Source of the DNA: Acidobacteriota bacterium
GTDB taxonomy: Bacteria; Acidobacteriota; Terriglobia; UBA7540
Assembly (NCBI GenBank): GCA_003165315.1
Contig: PLSX01000276.1
Span: 26,106 to 74,296, forward strand
Reading direction: 5' to 3'
DNA length: 48,191 bases
Shown here: one piece after another, positions 15,564-24,998 of the stretch
How the letters are laid out: every line of letters begins with the position of its first letter
Numbering within the stretch: the first letter of the stretch is position 1
Position numbers and translations under genes: made by a program
The notes under the pieces: generated by a model
The model's input: only the letters and a program-made list of their open reading frames with translations
Databases searched by the model: none
What the model was told of the DNA's origin: nothing

Positions 15564-18500
15564 TCAATCGTTTGCTCTTTCCCGTCCACCCCCCGCAGGC
15601 CACAACATCCAAAGCAGCACAACGCCCACAAGAAGAGCGAGCGCCACGCCGTTCTGCAAGAAGTATCTATTGGATTGTGAAAACAGGTTCACGAGCGCTT
15701 CTGCCGCTTGCTCGCCGAAGAGCACCACAAGGTAGGCCAGAATGTTATTGCGAAGGAAGAATCCTATTATCAGAGCGGCCACCAACAGGGGAAGGAACCC
15801 CATCACCCAGCCAGCGCCGAACTCAGCAGGAGTGTGGGCGTGGGTGGGTCCTAATGAAACCAGAATCACCAGCAACCCCACCCACAGCCACCACGCCCGC
15901 AGCTTCCAGCCGGCGCGAATGATGTAGATGGCGAGTCCTGCCACTGCTGCAAACAGCAGGGTGCGTAAAAGAATGGAAAGGAGCGATCCGGCCGCCGGCG
16001 AAAGGGTGCTCAAGGTCAGCGAGAAAAGTTCTTCATTGAAAGGGACGTAAGCGTGAAACACATTTGCCAGCATGGCATCAACCCGCGATACCCCTACGCC
16101 CGCGGCGAGGCTTAGGATCAACGCAACAAACGCATCGCGCCGCCACACGCGCCGGGCTGCTGCGCTAAAAACTTTCCATGCGTCGGGATAGTAGCTGGCG
16201 GCGGAGCCGATCAGCAGCCACGCAAACAAACCCACGAAGAGGGGCGCCACAATAACCTCTACAGCGATCCGCAGTTTCCAAATCATTATGGGCAACGAAG
16301 TGTCGTATTCACGGTAGGATGCGGGCAGCCCGTTCAGCGTTGAAAGGAGCGCCAATATGGCAAGCAATACACCAAACTTCGCCGACCGCTTCCACTGCAT
16401 CTTTCCCGACCGTACCAGGTTTACAAACACAATCAGTATTGCCCCCACCACCGCGAGAAACATCAGGATGGAAACGCCCTGGAGGATATTATTGGTAATC
16501 GTTCTGCCTTCCTGGGCCCGCTCCCAATCTTCCGGCAGCTTGAAAGAACGCGAGAAGCCCACTACTTGGTCGCCGGCCACATCCACGGTCAGCCGGTAAT
16601 GCGCATCTCCTACGTTGCGCGGGTCGCCTTTTCTGGCTTGCCAAACCAGGGTGTAGTCCTCTCGCGCCTTGCGTTTGGTGGCATCGGAGCTTTGGAGTTC
16701 AAAATCCTCCAGACGGTATCCATGATCCCGCACCGACTGTTCCGCCAGCGTCCGAGCTTGATCCGTCGTCAGCGACGCGCCGGGGGCATTTTCATCCAGC
16801 ACGTGACGCAACCCGAAAACCTCCCCGGAGGTGGGATCGACATAGACCAGGTATTCTTCTTTTTGCAGGGGGCGATAGTAGCGCACCGTCCACAATGCGA
16901 GGCGCGTCGCCTGGCGGTAAATGTGGTCTGCCTGCTCCAGTGATTCTCGCTCTGCCAGGTAGTGCAGCGCGGAAGGATCGAAATTGTCAGCGATCCATGC
17001 CACGTGGCGGTAATCCGACGGGTCAACTTTTTGCTGCCGTAAATAATTGTCGGAAATTTGCACTGCGTCGCGCGGAGATTCATGCAGGGACAGGCCCTTG
17101 CCAAATCGGTACACATGAATAAAGGCCACTGCGGAAAATATTATGACCAGGACGCCGGCCAGAATGATCCGCGATGGCGATAGCGGTTGGTAATCCAGGG
17201 GTGTTTCCGCCGCGGCTGCCTGCTCCGGGATGGCCTCCGGAGCTTTCTCGGCGGAGTTCAAGAGTAAGCCTTCCTCCGTAAAGGCGCCGGTCTTCAGGTA
17301 TGCGGCCAGGGTCACGACGAGGGGTATGAGCATGATTCCAGCCGCCAATCCGCCTGAAATCATAAGGTAATGGTTGGGCGAGCGGAGCAAAAGGAATGCC
17401 GTATACAGTGCGTCTACAGAATAGTGCCAAATCAAGGTGGCCATAATTCCAAAACGCAACATAATGAGGCCCACTATCACGCCGCCAAAACCCACTTCCA
17501 AGCCGCGGATGAAGAAGGGTTGATTGGGATAAGCCGAGTGCAGGAATCCCCAGATGAATGCCGCCACCACAATGGCGAGCGGACCCAATTTCAGATATTT
17601 TCGCAGGAAGGGAATGGCGAAGGCGCGGAATTGGATCTCTTCGGAAACCGCGGGGAAGAATCCGACGAATAGAACCATTACCCAGGGAAAGCGCGTGTTA
17701 AGCAGATCGGAAAAGGGGACCTCGGTGGGCGCCCACGCGCCCAGTTTGTTGGCGGCCAGGTAGAATACGGTCTGGTAGGCAAAGAAGAAAAAAGTCATGG
17801 ATATCCCCACCACGTTGGCGATGAAGAAGGAGCGAGAGCGCAAGCCCTGCCAACTGAAGTAGCGGCGGATGGAGATGAAGCGCGGGTATGCCTCGCGATA
17901 GATCGGTTCCGTGCTCGCCATGAGAAGAAAAATGAAAGCGCCAAATGCCAGCGCCCCGAGGAGGTTTGTCACCACGTAGTTGCTGGCAAAGCTGACGTAG
18001 GAATCCGTGGTGCTGTAGTTGAATTCAGACTGCGAAAACATGTTCAACTGGCCGAGGAAGTAGAGCAGGGCCGTGACCAAACCGAAGATCACGGCGAGGC
18101 GGACGGGGACATCGCGTTGGCGCAGGCGCTGGATCAGGAGGGCGAGCCCAGCAATGCATAACAGGATAAACGGGATTTCATCCACCAGATTCGCTGTCTC
18201 ATTCCGGGAACGCAGCTTCTTATAGTCGCGTGTCCAGCCTTCCGGAATCTTCACAAACTCGCGGTATCCTCCCACCTGGTCGCCATTGACGTCCACCTCC
18301 AGACGCAGGCTGCCGTCACCGAGGTCCACATCCTTCTGTTTCCAGGTGAAGGAGTAATCGGTCCGGGCCGGGCGCTTTTCACTCACCGAGTCGACAAATT
18401 CCAAACCCGCCAGGTCTCGTCGCATCACCTCCACCAAAAACTTCTCTGCCAAGGCCCGCGCTGCCGGAGAATCCAGATTTGCACCGGGCGCCGACTCCGG

Positions 18501-18905
18501 CAGGTCGCGATCAAATCCCACCACCTGCCCCCCCGGTGTTACTTCCACCCGGAATTCTTCCTTTTGTTGAGGCTTGAACCAGCGATGCGACCAATGCCAC
18601 AAATGAATGGGGCCCCGCGTCAGAGTGTTCATGCGCGCCAGACCCTGCGTGCGCTCGAGGTAGACTTTGGCGTCATCGTCAAAGTCAAACACCGCTGCGT
18701 GGCGGTAGCCGGTGGCGTTCAGGCCTCGATCGGAGAGAAATCGAGTGGCCATGGGTGTGGAATCGTCGCGATTCACCCGGAATTCGATGGAGGCTTCGGG
18801 AAATGCGTGGGAAAAGTATTTCACCCCGATAGCCAGGGAGATGCCCGCAACCACGATAGCAATCATGATGACCCGGCGATCCGCAGAAGTCAGCTTCGTC
18901 GACAT
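15564..18905 (-). CDS. Very large CPBP-family intramembrane metalloprotease-like protein with internal duplication
   Basis: A 1113-residue polytopic membrane protein. There is a TM segment at about 14-35, an extracytoplasmic domain at about 60-235, a multi-TM block at about 245-560 with the CPBP (Abi/Rce1) signature EEIQFR (Glu422, Glu423, Arg427), FIWGFLH and WHYSVDALY, then a TM near 590, a second extracytoplasmic domain at about 615-800, and a C-terminal multi-TM block without a CPBP motif. The two outside domains are clearly homologous: both carry YRH, KEE-(Y/F), a GxVxG(F/L) turn, APGA, ALAE and a DYxxxW pattern. They resemble PepSY-like repeats. Typical CPBP proteins are 200-300 residues. 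GGAGAG 5 bases upstream supports the start at 18905. Substrate unknown. Confidence 0.85.
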   Translation of the reverse strand: MSTKLTSADRRVIMIAIVVAGISLAIGVKYFSHAFPEASIEFRVNRDDSTPMATRFLSDRGLNATGYRHAAVFDFDDDAKVYLERTQGLARMNTLTRGPIHLWHWSHRWFKPQQKEEFRVEVTPGGQVVGFDRDLPESAPGANLDSPAARALAEKFLVEVMRRDLAGLEFVDSVSEKRPARTDYSFTWKQKDVDLGDGSLRLEVDVNGDQVGGYREFVKIPEGWTRDYKKLRSRNETANLVDEIPFILLCIAGLALLIQRLRQRDVPVRLAVIFGLVTALLYFLGQLNMFSQSEFNYSTTDSYVSFASNYVVTNLLGALAFGAFIFLLMASTEPIYREAYPRFISIRRYFSWQGLRSRSFFIANVVGISMTFFFFAYQTVFYLAANKLGAWAPTEVPFSDLLNTRFPWVMVLFVGFFPAVSEEIQFRAFAIPFLRKYLKLGPLAIVVAAFIWGFLHSAYPNQPFFIRGLEVGFGGVIVGLIMLRFGIMATLIWHYSVDALYTAFLLLRSPNHYLMISGGLAAGIMLIPLVVTLAAYLKTGAFTEEGLLLNSAEKAPEAIPEQAAAAETPLDYQPLSPSRIILAGVLVIIFSAVAFIHVYRFGKGLSLHESPRDAVQISDNYLRQQKVDPSDYRHVAWIADNFDPSALHYLAERESLEQADHIYRQATRLALWTVRYYRPLQKEEYLVYVDPTSGEVFGLRHVLDENAPGASLTTDQARTLAEQSVRDHGYRLEDFELQSSDATKRKAREDYTLVWQARKGDPRNVGDAHYRLTVDVAGDQVVGFSRSFKLPEDWERAQEGRTITNNILQGVSILMFLAVVGAILIVFVNLVRSGKMQWKRSAKFGVLLAILALLSTLNGLPASYREYDTSLPIMIWKLRIAVEVIVAPLFVGLFAWLLIGSAASYYPDAWKVFSAAARRVWRRDAFVALILSLAAGVGVSRVDAMLANVFHAYVPFNEELFSLTLSTLSPAAGSLLSILLRTLLFAAVAGLAIYIIRAGWKLRAWWLWVGLLVILVSLGPTHAHTPAEFGAGWVMGFLPLLVAALIIGFFLRNNILAYLVVLFGEQAAEALVNLFSQSNRYFLQNGVALALLVGVVLLWMLWPAGGGRERAND

Positions 18906-18956
18906 TATCTCTCCTTCACTCGAGTACAAGCCCAAAGTAACGCCGATTATACATGG

Positions 18957-18984
18957 GTCAGTGGTCAGTCGTCAGTTGTCAGTA
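18957..18984. repeat. Heptad repeat tract (GTCAGTC)
   Basis: Four units: GTCAGTG, GTCAGTC, GTCAGTT, GTCAGTA. It sits in the 119-base gap between the GNAT gene and the start of the CPBP gene, so it lies in the 5' leader region of the latter. Confidence 0.85.
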
Positions 18985-19024
18985 AAAGCCACTTGAATAC
19001 TGAGGGCAGAGGACTGAAGCCTTT

Positions 19025-19468
19025 CTATGCCAGCTCCTTCACCATCACCCAGGCGGTTGTTCCGTCGCCATAGTACGCCTTGATCTCATCGACCTTCCGG
19101 TATCCCCGTTTGGCATAGAACTTCTGCGCGGCCAGATTGTCTTCAGCGGTTTCAAGTCCGATCATACGCAAACCCTGATCGGCCGCCCACTGCTCGGCGG
19201 CGTCCATGAGAAGCGACCCCACCCCATGCCTTCGCCACGCTTGCAGGACATCAATGGTGACGATGTGCAAAATTTTGCGTGGTTCCCGCTGAGCAATAAG
19301 GAAACCGGCAATCTCACCCGCGTCTTCCGCCACCCAGGTTTGCGCATGGCGATGACCGGTGAAAGCCTTCAGTTCCCCCCGGGTGTAGGAAATCCCTGGT
19401 TCAAAGCAGACCTGGTCGATCTCGTAGAGTTTGGGTAAGTCGTCGGGGAGGAAGGGGCGAAGGCGCAT
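19025..19468 (-). CDS. GNAT family N-acetyltransferase (RimI-like)
   Basis: A 147-residue acetyl-CoA-dependent acetyltransferase. Motif A is VTIDVLQAWRRHGVGSLLM, in which RRHGVG is the acetyl-CoA pyrophosphate loop; LETAEDNLAAQKFYAKRGYR is the usual C-terminal motif. The size and the Asn-x-x-A-x-x-F-Y pattern fit RimI-type enzymes, but the substrate (a protein N-terminus or a small molecule) cannot be read. It begins 31 bases after the aminotransferase stop on the same strand, so the two are probably cotranscribed. Confidence 0.9.
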   Translation of the reverse strand: MRLRPFLPDDLPKLYEIDQVCFEPGISYTRGELKAFTGHRHAQTWVAEDAGEIAGFLIAQREPRKILHIVTIDVLQAWRRHGVGSLLMDAAEQWAADQGLRMIGLETAEDNLAAQKFYAKRGYRKVDEIKAYYGDGTTAWVMVKELA

Positions 19469-19499
19469 GGCGGCTGCAATTCAGTGAGTCAGGAACCCA

Positions 19500-20648
19500 T
19501 TATGCCGGAGGGATAATATCCAGCATCCGTTCGATCTCGACTTCGCTATTGTATACAAACGGCGAAACTCGAATCATACCCTGTCGAAAACTCACGACAA
19601 TAAGATGATCCATGAGTCTTTGACGCAACGCGGCCGTGGCCGCCAGAGTGGAGGCCTGGAAGCAGAGAATTGCCGATTCGTGGCCGGCTTGCGCCGCTGC
19701 CGAAAGGGTATAACCCCGGCTTCGAAGTCCTTCCTCCAGGCGGCAGAGCAGGCGGCGGCAATGCTCGTTCGCTGCCTTCACTGTAACCCCTTCGATGTAT
19801 TCCAAAGAGGCATCCAAGCCGTGGAGGTTGATGAAACTTCCGGTTTCACCTGAATCGTAAACACGCGCCTCGTGGATCAGACGAAAATCCTCTGCGGGAA
19901 GGGCATCGAAATCGTTCGCGCCTTCAACCGAAAACCAGTTGATGACGCTCTGATCGAGTTTGTCCAATAAATTCCGTGCGATGAAGGCAAAGCCCGTGCC
20001 GTAGGGGCCCAGAAGCCACTTGTAGGCGGCGCAGGCCAGGGCATCCACCGGCAGCGCGTGGAGGTCCAATTCAAGGGCGCCTACGCCTTGTGTACCGTCC
20101 ACAACAAATATCCCGCCCTGACTGTGAACCAACGAGCCCATTGCGCGGAGATCGATCCGAAAGCCGGTGGAATAATTCACCCAATCGAGCGCCAGGACGC
20201 GAGTGCGAGGGGTCAAGTGCTCTGCCACCTCATCGGGTGTAACTTCCCCGCCGGACGGATTGATAACTTTAACCGTCACACCTTTCCGCCGCAGGTGAAG
20301 CCAGGTAAAAAGGTTGCAGGGGAAGTTCGTACTGGCCACCAGCACTTCATCGCCCGGGCCGAGTTTTAGACCCGATGCTACGATGCCGATTCCTTGAGTG
20401 GCGCTGTTAGTGACAGCAATCTCCTGCGGATCAGCGCCAGTCAGGCGGGCAATTCTAGCGCGGACACTGTCGGGAAGCTGGAAGTATTCCGAGGTCTTCA
20501 GCAGGTTGGGACGAAATTTGATTTCAACGGCTTGTTGAATCCGCCCGACTGCAACTCGCGGAATCGGACCTTGGTTGGCGCAGTCAAGGTAGACCAGCGG
20601 CGAAAAATCCGCGAAATCCCGGCGGCAATTGTGCATAGATGATTTCAA
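19500..20648 (-). CDS. Class V aminotransferase (PLP-dependent)
   Basis: A 382-residue fold-type I PLP enzyme of the cysteine desulfurase / isopenicillin epimerase / kynureninase group. VYLDCANQGPIP is the N-terminal motif, TNSATQGIGI is in the cofactor phosphate region, GIFVVDGTQGVGALELDL holds the pyridine-N-binding Asp, and CAAYKWLLGPYGTGF carries the Schiff-base Lys210. Late in the chain, MIRVSPFVYNSEVEIERML closes the domain. There is no active-site Cys loop I can identify, so a desulfurase role is not supported. It is the first gene of a likely pair with the GNAT gene. Confidence 0.88.
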   Translation of the reverse strand: MKSSMHNCRRDFADFSPLVYLDCANQGPIPRVAVGRIQQAVEIKFRPNLLKTSEYFQLPDSVRARIARLTGADPQEIAVTNSATQGIGIVASGLKLGPGDEVLVASTNFPCNLFTWLHLRRKGVTVKVINPSGGEVTPDEVAEHLTPRTRVLALDWVNYSTGFRIDLRAMGSLVHSQGGIFVVDGTQGVGALELDLHALPVDALACAAYKWLLGPYGTGFAFIARNLLDKLDQSVINWFSVEGANDFDALPAEDFRLIHEARVYDSGETGSFINLHGLDASLEYIEGVTVKAANEHCRRLLCRLEEGLRSRGYTLSAAAQAGHESAILCFQASTLAATAALRQRLMDHLIVVSFRQGMIRVSPFVYNSEVEIERMLDIIPPA

Positions 20649-20745
20649 TTTAAAGCCTGCGGGAGCGTGAATACAAGCTTTTCATTGTGTGGTTGCACCG
20701 AAAGCTTAAGGAGAATAAGCAATGCGCACATGGGCCGAGGAAAGC

Positions 20746-21570
20746 TTACCTCCCCAGCATGCGGGCGAATAGAGACGGCTTACGTTTCTCTTCCTTGAGG
20801 GGAACAACCGCCAGGAGAGGTGCGACCTTCTCCGCCGGCCAGGGTTGGCATGTGCGCTCCCACGAAACGACTTCCAGCATCGACGTCCAACGCTCCAGGC
20901 AATGAAGGCATTGGGAGCGGTGCAATTCCGACGGTGATTTTTCATACCAACTCGCCTGTCCATCGAGGACGCGGACCATTTGGCGCAGGGGTGTGCAGTC
21001 CTTCTTTTCATCCGCGCGCGCCGCCTTGCCGATGGCGATCCAGGCGGATGGCCAAAGGCAGCGGTTTTCACTTCGCTCGACCACCGCGGCATAGCTGGGT
21101 CGCAGCCGCTCCAGTCCTTCCTCAGCTACGGTGGGAGAAATCCGCAGGATATTTTCGATGGCCTTTTGGGAGTACCCCGCCAGGGTTAGAAAGGTAATCT
21201 CCTGGTGAACGATTGGAAGTCCGGCAAGCAAGGCCGTGAGCGATTCCGTAGTGGGCGCGGGCGGTACCTTGGCATCCTGCGCGGGAGAGAGACTTGTGGC
21301 GGCGCGGTCCAGAAGAAATGCGCGCAACCCCACCAGAAATTCACGCTCCGAGAGGTGCGAGAAGCCCCGGAGCGCCGCGAATTCATTGACGCTCAAGCCG
21401 TGAAGGGCATCGCGCCAGTGGTCCAGGCAGGCCTCGGGCGGCCAGGGTGAATAAACCTTGAAGATCTCGAGCGCCGTGGGCGTGTAATTCTCAAGGAAGG
21501 CTTTCCATGCCTCTGGATTTCCTTCCTCGCATCCCGGAAGGATCTTATAAAGAGTCATCAATTTTGACAT
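20746..21570 (-). CDS. Sigma-like HTH protein with a C-terminal HxxxCxxC zinc-finger motif
   Basis: A 274-residue cytosolic protein I do not recognise as a named family. Residues about 108-155 (LAGLPIVHQEITFLTLAGYS, then QKAIENIL) look like region 4 of ECF sigma factors, with the LP..xx..xFL pattern before an HTH. Near residues 215-226, HRSQCLHC matches the H-x3-C-x2-C zinc motif of ZAS anti-sigma factors. The N-terminal 100 residues are helical and might replace a sigma region 2. So a sigma-like and an anti-sigma-like feature appear in one chain. It lies in a minus-strand run with two secreted proteins. The function is an inference only. Confidence 0.65.
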   Translation of the reverse strand: MSKLMTLYKILPGCEEGNPEAWKAFLENYTPTALEIFKVYSPWPPEACLDHWRDALHGLSVNEFAALRGFSHLSEREFLVGLRAFLLDRAATSLSPAQDAKVPPAPTTESLTALLAGLPIVHQEITFLTLAGYSQKAIENILRISPTVAEEGLERLRPSYAAVVERSENRCLWPSAWIAIGKAARADEKKDCTPLRQMVRVLDGQASWYEKSPSELHRSQCLHCLERWTSMLEVVSWERTCQPWPAEKVAPLLAVVPLKEEKRKPSLFARMLGR

Positions 21571-21648
21571 TGTGGAATTCAGAGCCCTGTTCGGCGGACC
21601 TTGCGGGCCGCTTTGAATATTGAGGAGAGCCTCTCCCCGATGACGTGT

Positions 21649-22179
21649 CTACTCTCGCCGGTCGGCCTCCCGGATGGTCAGTTCCAAGTGCTGTTGCACC
21701 AGGGTGGCGGTATCGCTGACGGCTTGATCGAGGGCCGGAGGATTGAACGGCCTGTAAATATTATCCTGCCAAATGGAGCCGCCATTACGGTCAGAAATAA
21801 AAACTTCAGAGTGCACATGCTTCAGCCGTCGCGATTCCAGGCATGACCCACGGAGCGTTGCGTCCGCCTCTTTTGGCTTTGTGACCAGGCGAAAGCGCCC
21901 CCACTTCCCAATCGATTCAACCAGCTTGTCGCTGAGCGAATTATCGATGCTCTCAATGTAGAGAGTGCGAATTCGCATCAACTTCTTAATGTCGGTGGTG
22001 GTGGAAGTATCCGGGCCGGAAACCACTCCGGGTCCGTTTCGAGGGCCCAGGGTGGGGCGATCCTCTTGTTGTTGCGATGGCGCCGGGGGAGCAGGCTGCT
22101 CTGTTTTCTGTCCTTCCTGAGCCCACACCGTCAAACTGGCCAGAAATCCAACCGCCAAGAGCCGACCACCGCGTTTCAT
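21649..22179 (-). CDS. Secreted hypothetical protein
   Basis: A 176-residue protein. Residues 1-20 (MKRGGRLLAVGFLASLTVWA) form a signal peptide, followed by a Pro/Gln-rich linker to about 60. The domain at 68-170 (IRTLYIESIDNSLSDKLVES ... ADATLRGSC ... YRPFNPPALDQAVSDTATL) has the pattern of small periplasmic alpha/beta modules seen in LptE/CsgG-like lipoproteins, though there is no lipobox Cys here. It starts 56 bases from the neighbouring secreted gene and precedes the sigma-like gene by 79 bases on the same strand. No function assigned. Confidence 0.7.
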   Translation of the reverse strand: MKRGGRLLAVGFLASLTVWAQEGQKTEQPAPPAPSQQQEDRPTLGPRNGPGVVSGPDTSTTTDIKKLMRIRTLYIESIDNSLSDKLVESIGKWGRFRLVTKPKEADATLRGSCLESRRLKHVHSEVFISDRNGGSIWQDNIYRPFNPPALDQAVSDTATLVQQHLELTIREADRRE

Positions 22180-22235
22180 GGCGACCTCACCGTGCTTGAT
22201 TCACCCCAACAAAGCCTACCAGAGACGTATCGCCT

Positions 22236-22565
22236 CTAGTGGTGCAAAGCACGCTGCATATCTCCTACACTCCTCCGGCGGTCTTTTAAGTCCTGCCTTG
22301 CGTCCTTCTGCCGCTGCTTCAGGTCGCGTCGTTCACGCTGCATCTCATGCATGGCAAGAGCCCGCTGAGAGGGGGATGTCTTCTGACCCTTCCAGGACAG
22401 TACCCTGTTCTGTTGCTGAACCTTTAAGGTGTGCCACTCCAGCTTCTGCTGTGACTTCAGCATCTTTTGTTGCGTGTGCCAATCGATATTCTGGGCCCGG
22501 GCCCCGGTGGCCAAGCCAACTCCCAGACAAATCGTAGCGACCATCACAACCAGGTAGTTACGCAT
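22236..22565 (-). CDS. Small secreted, charged coiled-coil protein
   Basis: A 109-residue protein. The start at 22565 is supported by GGAGG 5 bases upstream; a longer frame to 22682 is rejected. Residues 1-25 (MRNYLVVMVATICLGVGLAT) are a signal peptide ending in ARAQ. The mature part is rich in Gln, Arg, Lys and His and reads as one or two amphipathic helices (MQRERRDLKQRQKDARQDLK), suggesting a coiled coil. There are no Cys residues in the mature part. It resembles small periplasmic chaperone-like proteins only in composition. Confidence 0.7.
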   Translation of the reverse strand: MRNYLVVMVATICLGVGLATGARAQNIDWHTQQKMLKSQQKLEWHTLKVQQQNRVLSWKGQKTSPSQRALAMHEMQRERRDLKQRQKDARQDLKDRRRSVGDMQRALHH

Positions 22566-22747
22566 TCTGCCTCCACGTGCGCTCAGATGGCTGCCAGACA
22601 CAAGCTCGTTCTGCCTCAAGCTTTGCGGCTTGGAGAATCCCCTCTCCATCAGCATCTTAGCGGGATTATAGGCAGAGTACAATAGTTTCCCGAGTTTCTG
22701 AGCAATGCAGTCTGGAAGGCATTAATGCCCAAGTTCTTACCTCTCCA

Positions 22748-24958
22748 TCACACCACCGATACACGGACGCTTTCGACTGGGAGGATGGGTAACAATGCCA
22801 ATTCCAGCTCGGCCAGTGTGCAGCCCGGGCGCAATTCGACTTTGTAGACGCCGCCGCGCTCCCCGACCTGGGCCACTTGTTCGAGTGCCGCCCTGTCCAC
22901 CTGGTCCATCAAATTGCGGCAGAGCCACAGTTTCGGCGCCACCATGCGCAGGACATTGCCGCACCATTGGGCGGTCATCTTCTGGCCATTCAACCCCCCG
23001 CCATCACTGAGAATGCCTCTAAACCAGTTCAACAGGCTGGCATCCTCGTAGACGGTTCGTTGGTAAGAGCCGGCGTAATCGAACAGCGGTATCCAGGAAC
23101 TCTGCCCGCTCCACGCTTGCAGCGGCAGGCGTTCGACAGCGAAGCTATCCAGTTGCTGGTCCATGTCAGCGGGGGATGTTCCCAGAGGCTTGTAGCAATC
23201 TTCATGGTTGTTCACCCATTTGAATACATGCCATGTCTTTCCCAGCGCACCGACGTCAAATGGTCGCCCACGCATCAGGGCCAGAGTCTCAGCCAATTTC
23301 CTGTCACGGTCGGGGTTCCATTTGTTCTCCTCTTCGTTAAAGCTGTGTTGTAGGCCGACCCCGGCAATGGCACACTCAGCTCCGGCGGGGACGTAGCTAA
23401 CCAGCACGGTCTGGTAGTCGTTGGCCGCATCGAAAAGCTTCCCCCAAATTTTGTCGCGGAGGAAGCCGGAGACGGGCAGATTCTTCTTCATCTTACCGAC
23501 ATAGGCCGACGGGGTCATCTGCTTTTCGGCATGAATCCTAATCTCACCTTGCTGCTGTTCCGCTAGTGGACGGAGCCATGCCTCAAGCCAGGCTTTACAA
23601 GTTTCGAGAGTCGGTTGCCCATCATCATTTAGAATGGCCACGGTGGAGGCGACAGCGGGATGATTGAGCTGTCGCTCGAGAGGAACCCTGGATTGCGTAT
23701 AGTTCAGTTCACGCAGATGATTCGCGCTGAGATTGGATTTATCGAAGGTCGTCCTGGGGTTCAGCCCCGAAATGACGGGTATCCATGTTTGTTCAACCGC
23801 GGCAATGCGCAGTGGCGGCAGGCTGTGCTGGTATTCGGTTTGTGATCCCGGGTGGATGGAGACGTTGATTTCCCATTCGCCCGCCACGGGGGGATCCAGA
23901 TCCATTTGGAGGATCAACAAAATCTGGGTAGTTCGGTCAGGAGTCATTGGAGGAATGACAAGATGCGGGAACTCTCCGTGGTATGTGGCCGATTGAGCGG
24001 AAGGAGATTCAACCGGCAAGAGCGGGAATCGCTTGGCATCGACGAGCTTGGCGATGTCTTCCTGCGTCAGATCCGGCGCCGTCGGTTCCAGCGGGCCAAC
24101 GATCTGGCCGTTATGGAATTTGCAGCCGGTGATAACAGCTCTGGAGAGTTTGAATGTGTCCGGCCCGGATAGTCGAACGGTGGCGGTTCCTCCGCTGAAG
24201 CCCGCACCCTCGCTCAAAATCAGCCATGTTGCCAGACGCTTCACGCCAATAGGGATCGGCCAGCTTGCCGGATAGACGGATCGCATCCGGCAAGTATCGG
24301 GATCGAAATAATCGCGCAGCTGAATCTGCCCCGCCGGAATATCGACCTGCCACTTCGGATCCCTCTTGAAATACAACTCAGCGGTGCTCTCTTCTTCATG
24401 GTCGATGATATCTTGATAATTCATTTGCGACTGGCCGTCGCTGAGGCCGATCAGCTTCGATAAGCCGGCGATGATCTGGTCGGCAAAGGCAGTTTGCTGC
24501 GCCACTGTCTGTTGGATCTGGTCGATGCTCAGCGGCCGGGCAAAGATGGTGCTCCACTTAGCCGCCCGCGATTTGCCGCTCAACCGTTTCATCGGCCCGT
24601 CATAGCTTTCATCATCGGTCAAAAGCAGGTCCACCTGCCTGCCACTCGCGAAGACCATGAACTCATAGCTGTCGCTGTCATAGAGGCTGGTGAACACCGC
24701 CGCTGTTTTCAGGGCCTTGGACGCCGCCCGTGCCAGCTCCTTCAGTTCGCCGCTGTCGAGCTTGGCGTTGTTGCTGTCATACACTGAGACGAAAGACTGG
24801 CCGGCCCGCGCCAGCAGGACAACGTGCTTGCCGCCTTCGGAGGGCGCTTTCTTCACCCGCTTATAGCCAAGCTTGCCGTAACATCGGCTGATGGCTTTGG
24901 CGGCAACGTCCACGCTGCCTCTCCATGCGATATGGGTACTGGCGGAGGTATTTCCCAT
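22748..24958 (-). CDS. Large protein of unknown function (736 residues)
   Basis: I do not recognise a family. The start at 24958 (MGNTSASTHIAWRGSVDVAA) is preferred: the frame extends to 25117 but that part encodes a MITE. There is no signal peptide or TM segment, so it is probably cytosolic. The N-terminal ~200 residues contain FVSVYDSNNAKLDSGELKEL and AAVFTSLYDSDSYEFMVF, suggesting an alpha/beta domain. The centre (about 230-400) is beta-rich, and there is an IRIHAEKQMTPSAYVGKM stretch near 500. The C-terminus (about 640-736) has GGGLNGQKMTAQWCGNVLRM, then VELRPGCTLAELELALLPIL. Codon use looks like a normal gene. It heads the minus-strand run with the two secreted proteins and the sigma-like gene. 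Confidence 0.7.
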   Translation of the reverse strand: MGNTSASTHIAWRGSVDVAAKAISRCYGKLGYKRVKKAPSEGGKHVVLLARAGQSFVSVYDSNNAKLDSGELKELARAASKALKTAAVFTSLYDSDSYEFMVFASGRQVDLLLTDDESYDGPMKRLSGKSRAAKWSTIFARPLSIDQIQQTVAQQTAFADQIIAGLSKLIGLSDGQSQMNYQDIIDHEEESTAELYFKRDPKWQVDIPAGQIQLRDYFDPDTCRMRSVYPASWPIPIGVKRLATWLILSEGAGFSGGTATVRLSGPDTFKLSRAVITGCKFHNGQIVGPLEPTAPDLTQEDIAKLVDAKRFPLLPVESPSAQSATYHGEFPHLVIPPMTPDRTTQILLILQMDLDPPVAGEWEINVSIHPGSQTEYQHSLPPLRIAAVEQTWIPVISGLNPRTTFDKSNLSANHLRELNYTQSRVPLERQLNHPAVASTVAILNDDGQPTLETCKAWLEAWLRPLAEQQQGEIRIHAEKQMTPSAYVGKMKKNLPVSGFLRDKIWGKLFDAANDYQTVLVSYVPAGAECAIAGVGLQHSFNEEENKWNPDRDRKLAETLALMRGRPFDVGALGKTWHVFKWVNNHEDCYKPLGTSPADMDQQLDSFAVERLPLQAWSGQSSWIPLFDYAGSYQRTVYEDASLLNWFRGILSDGGGLNGQKMTAQWCGNVLRMVAPKLWLCRNLMDQVDRAALEQVAQVGERGGVYKVELRPGCTLAELELALLPILPVESVRVSVV

Positions 24959-24998
24959 TGGGGTTCCCTTGTCCTCGTAATGGTTAATGCAGTTTACC

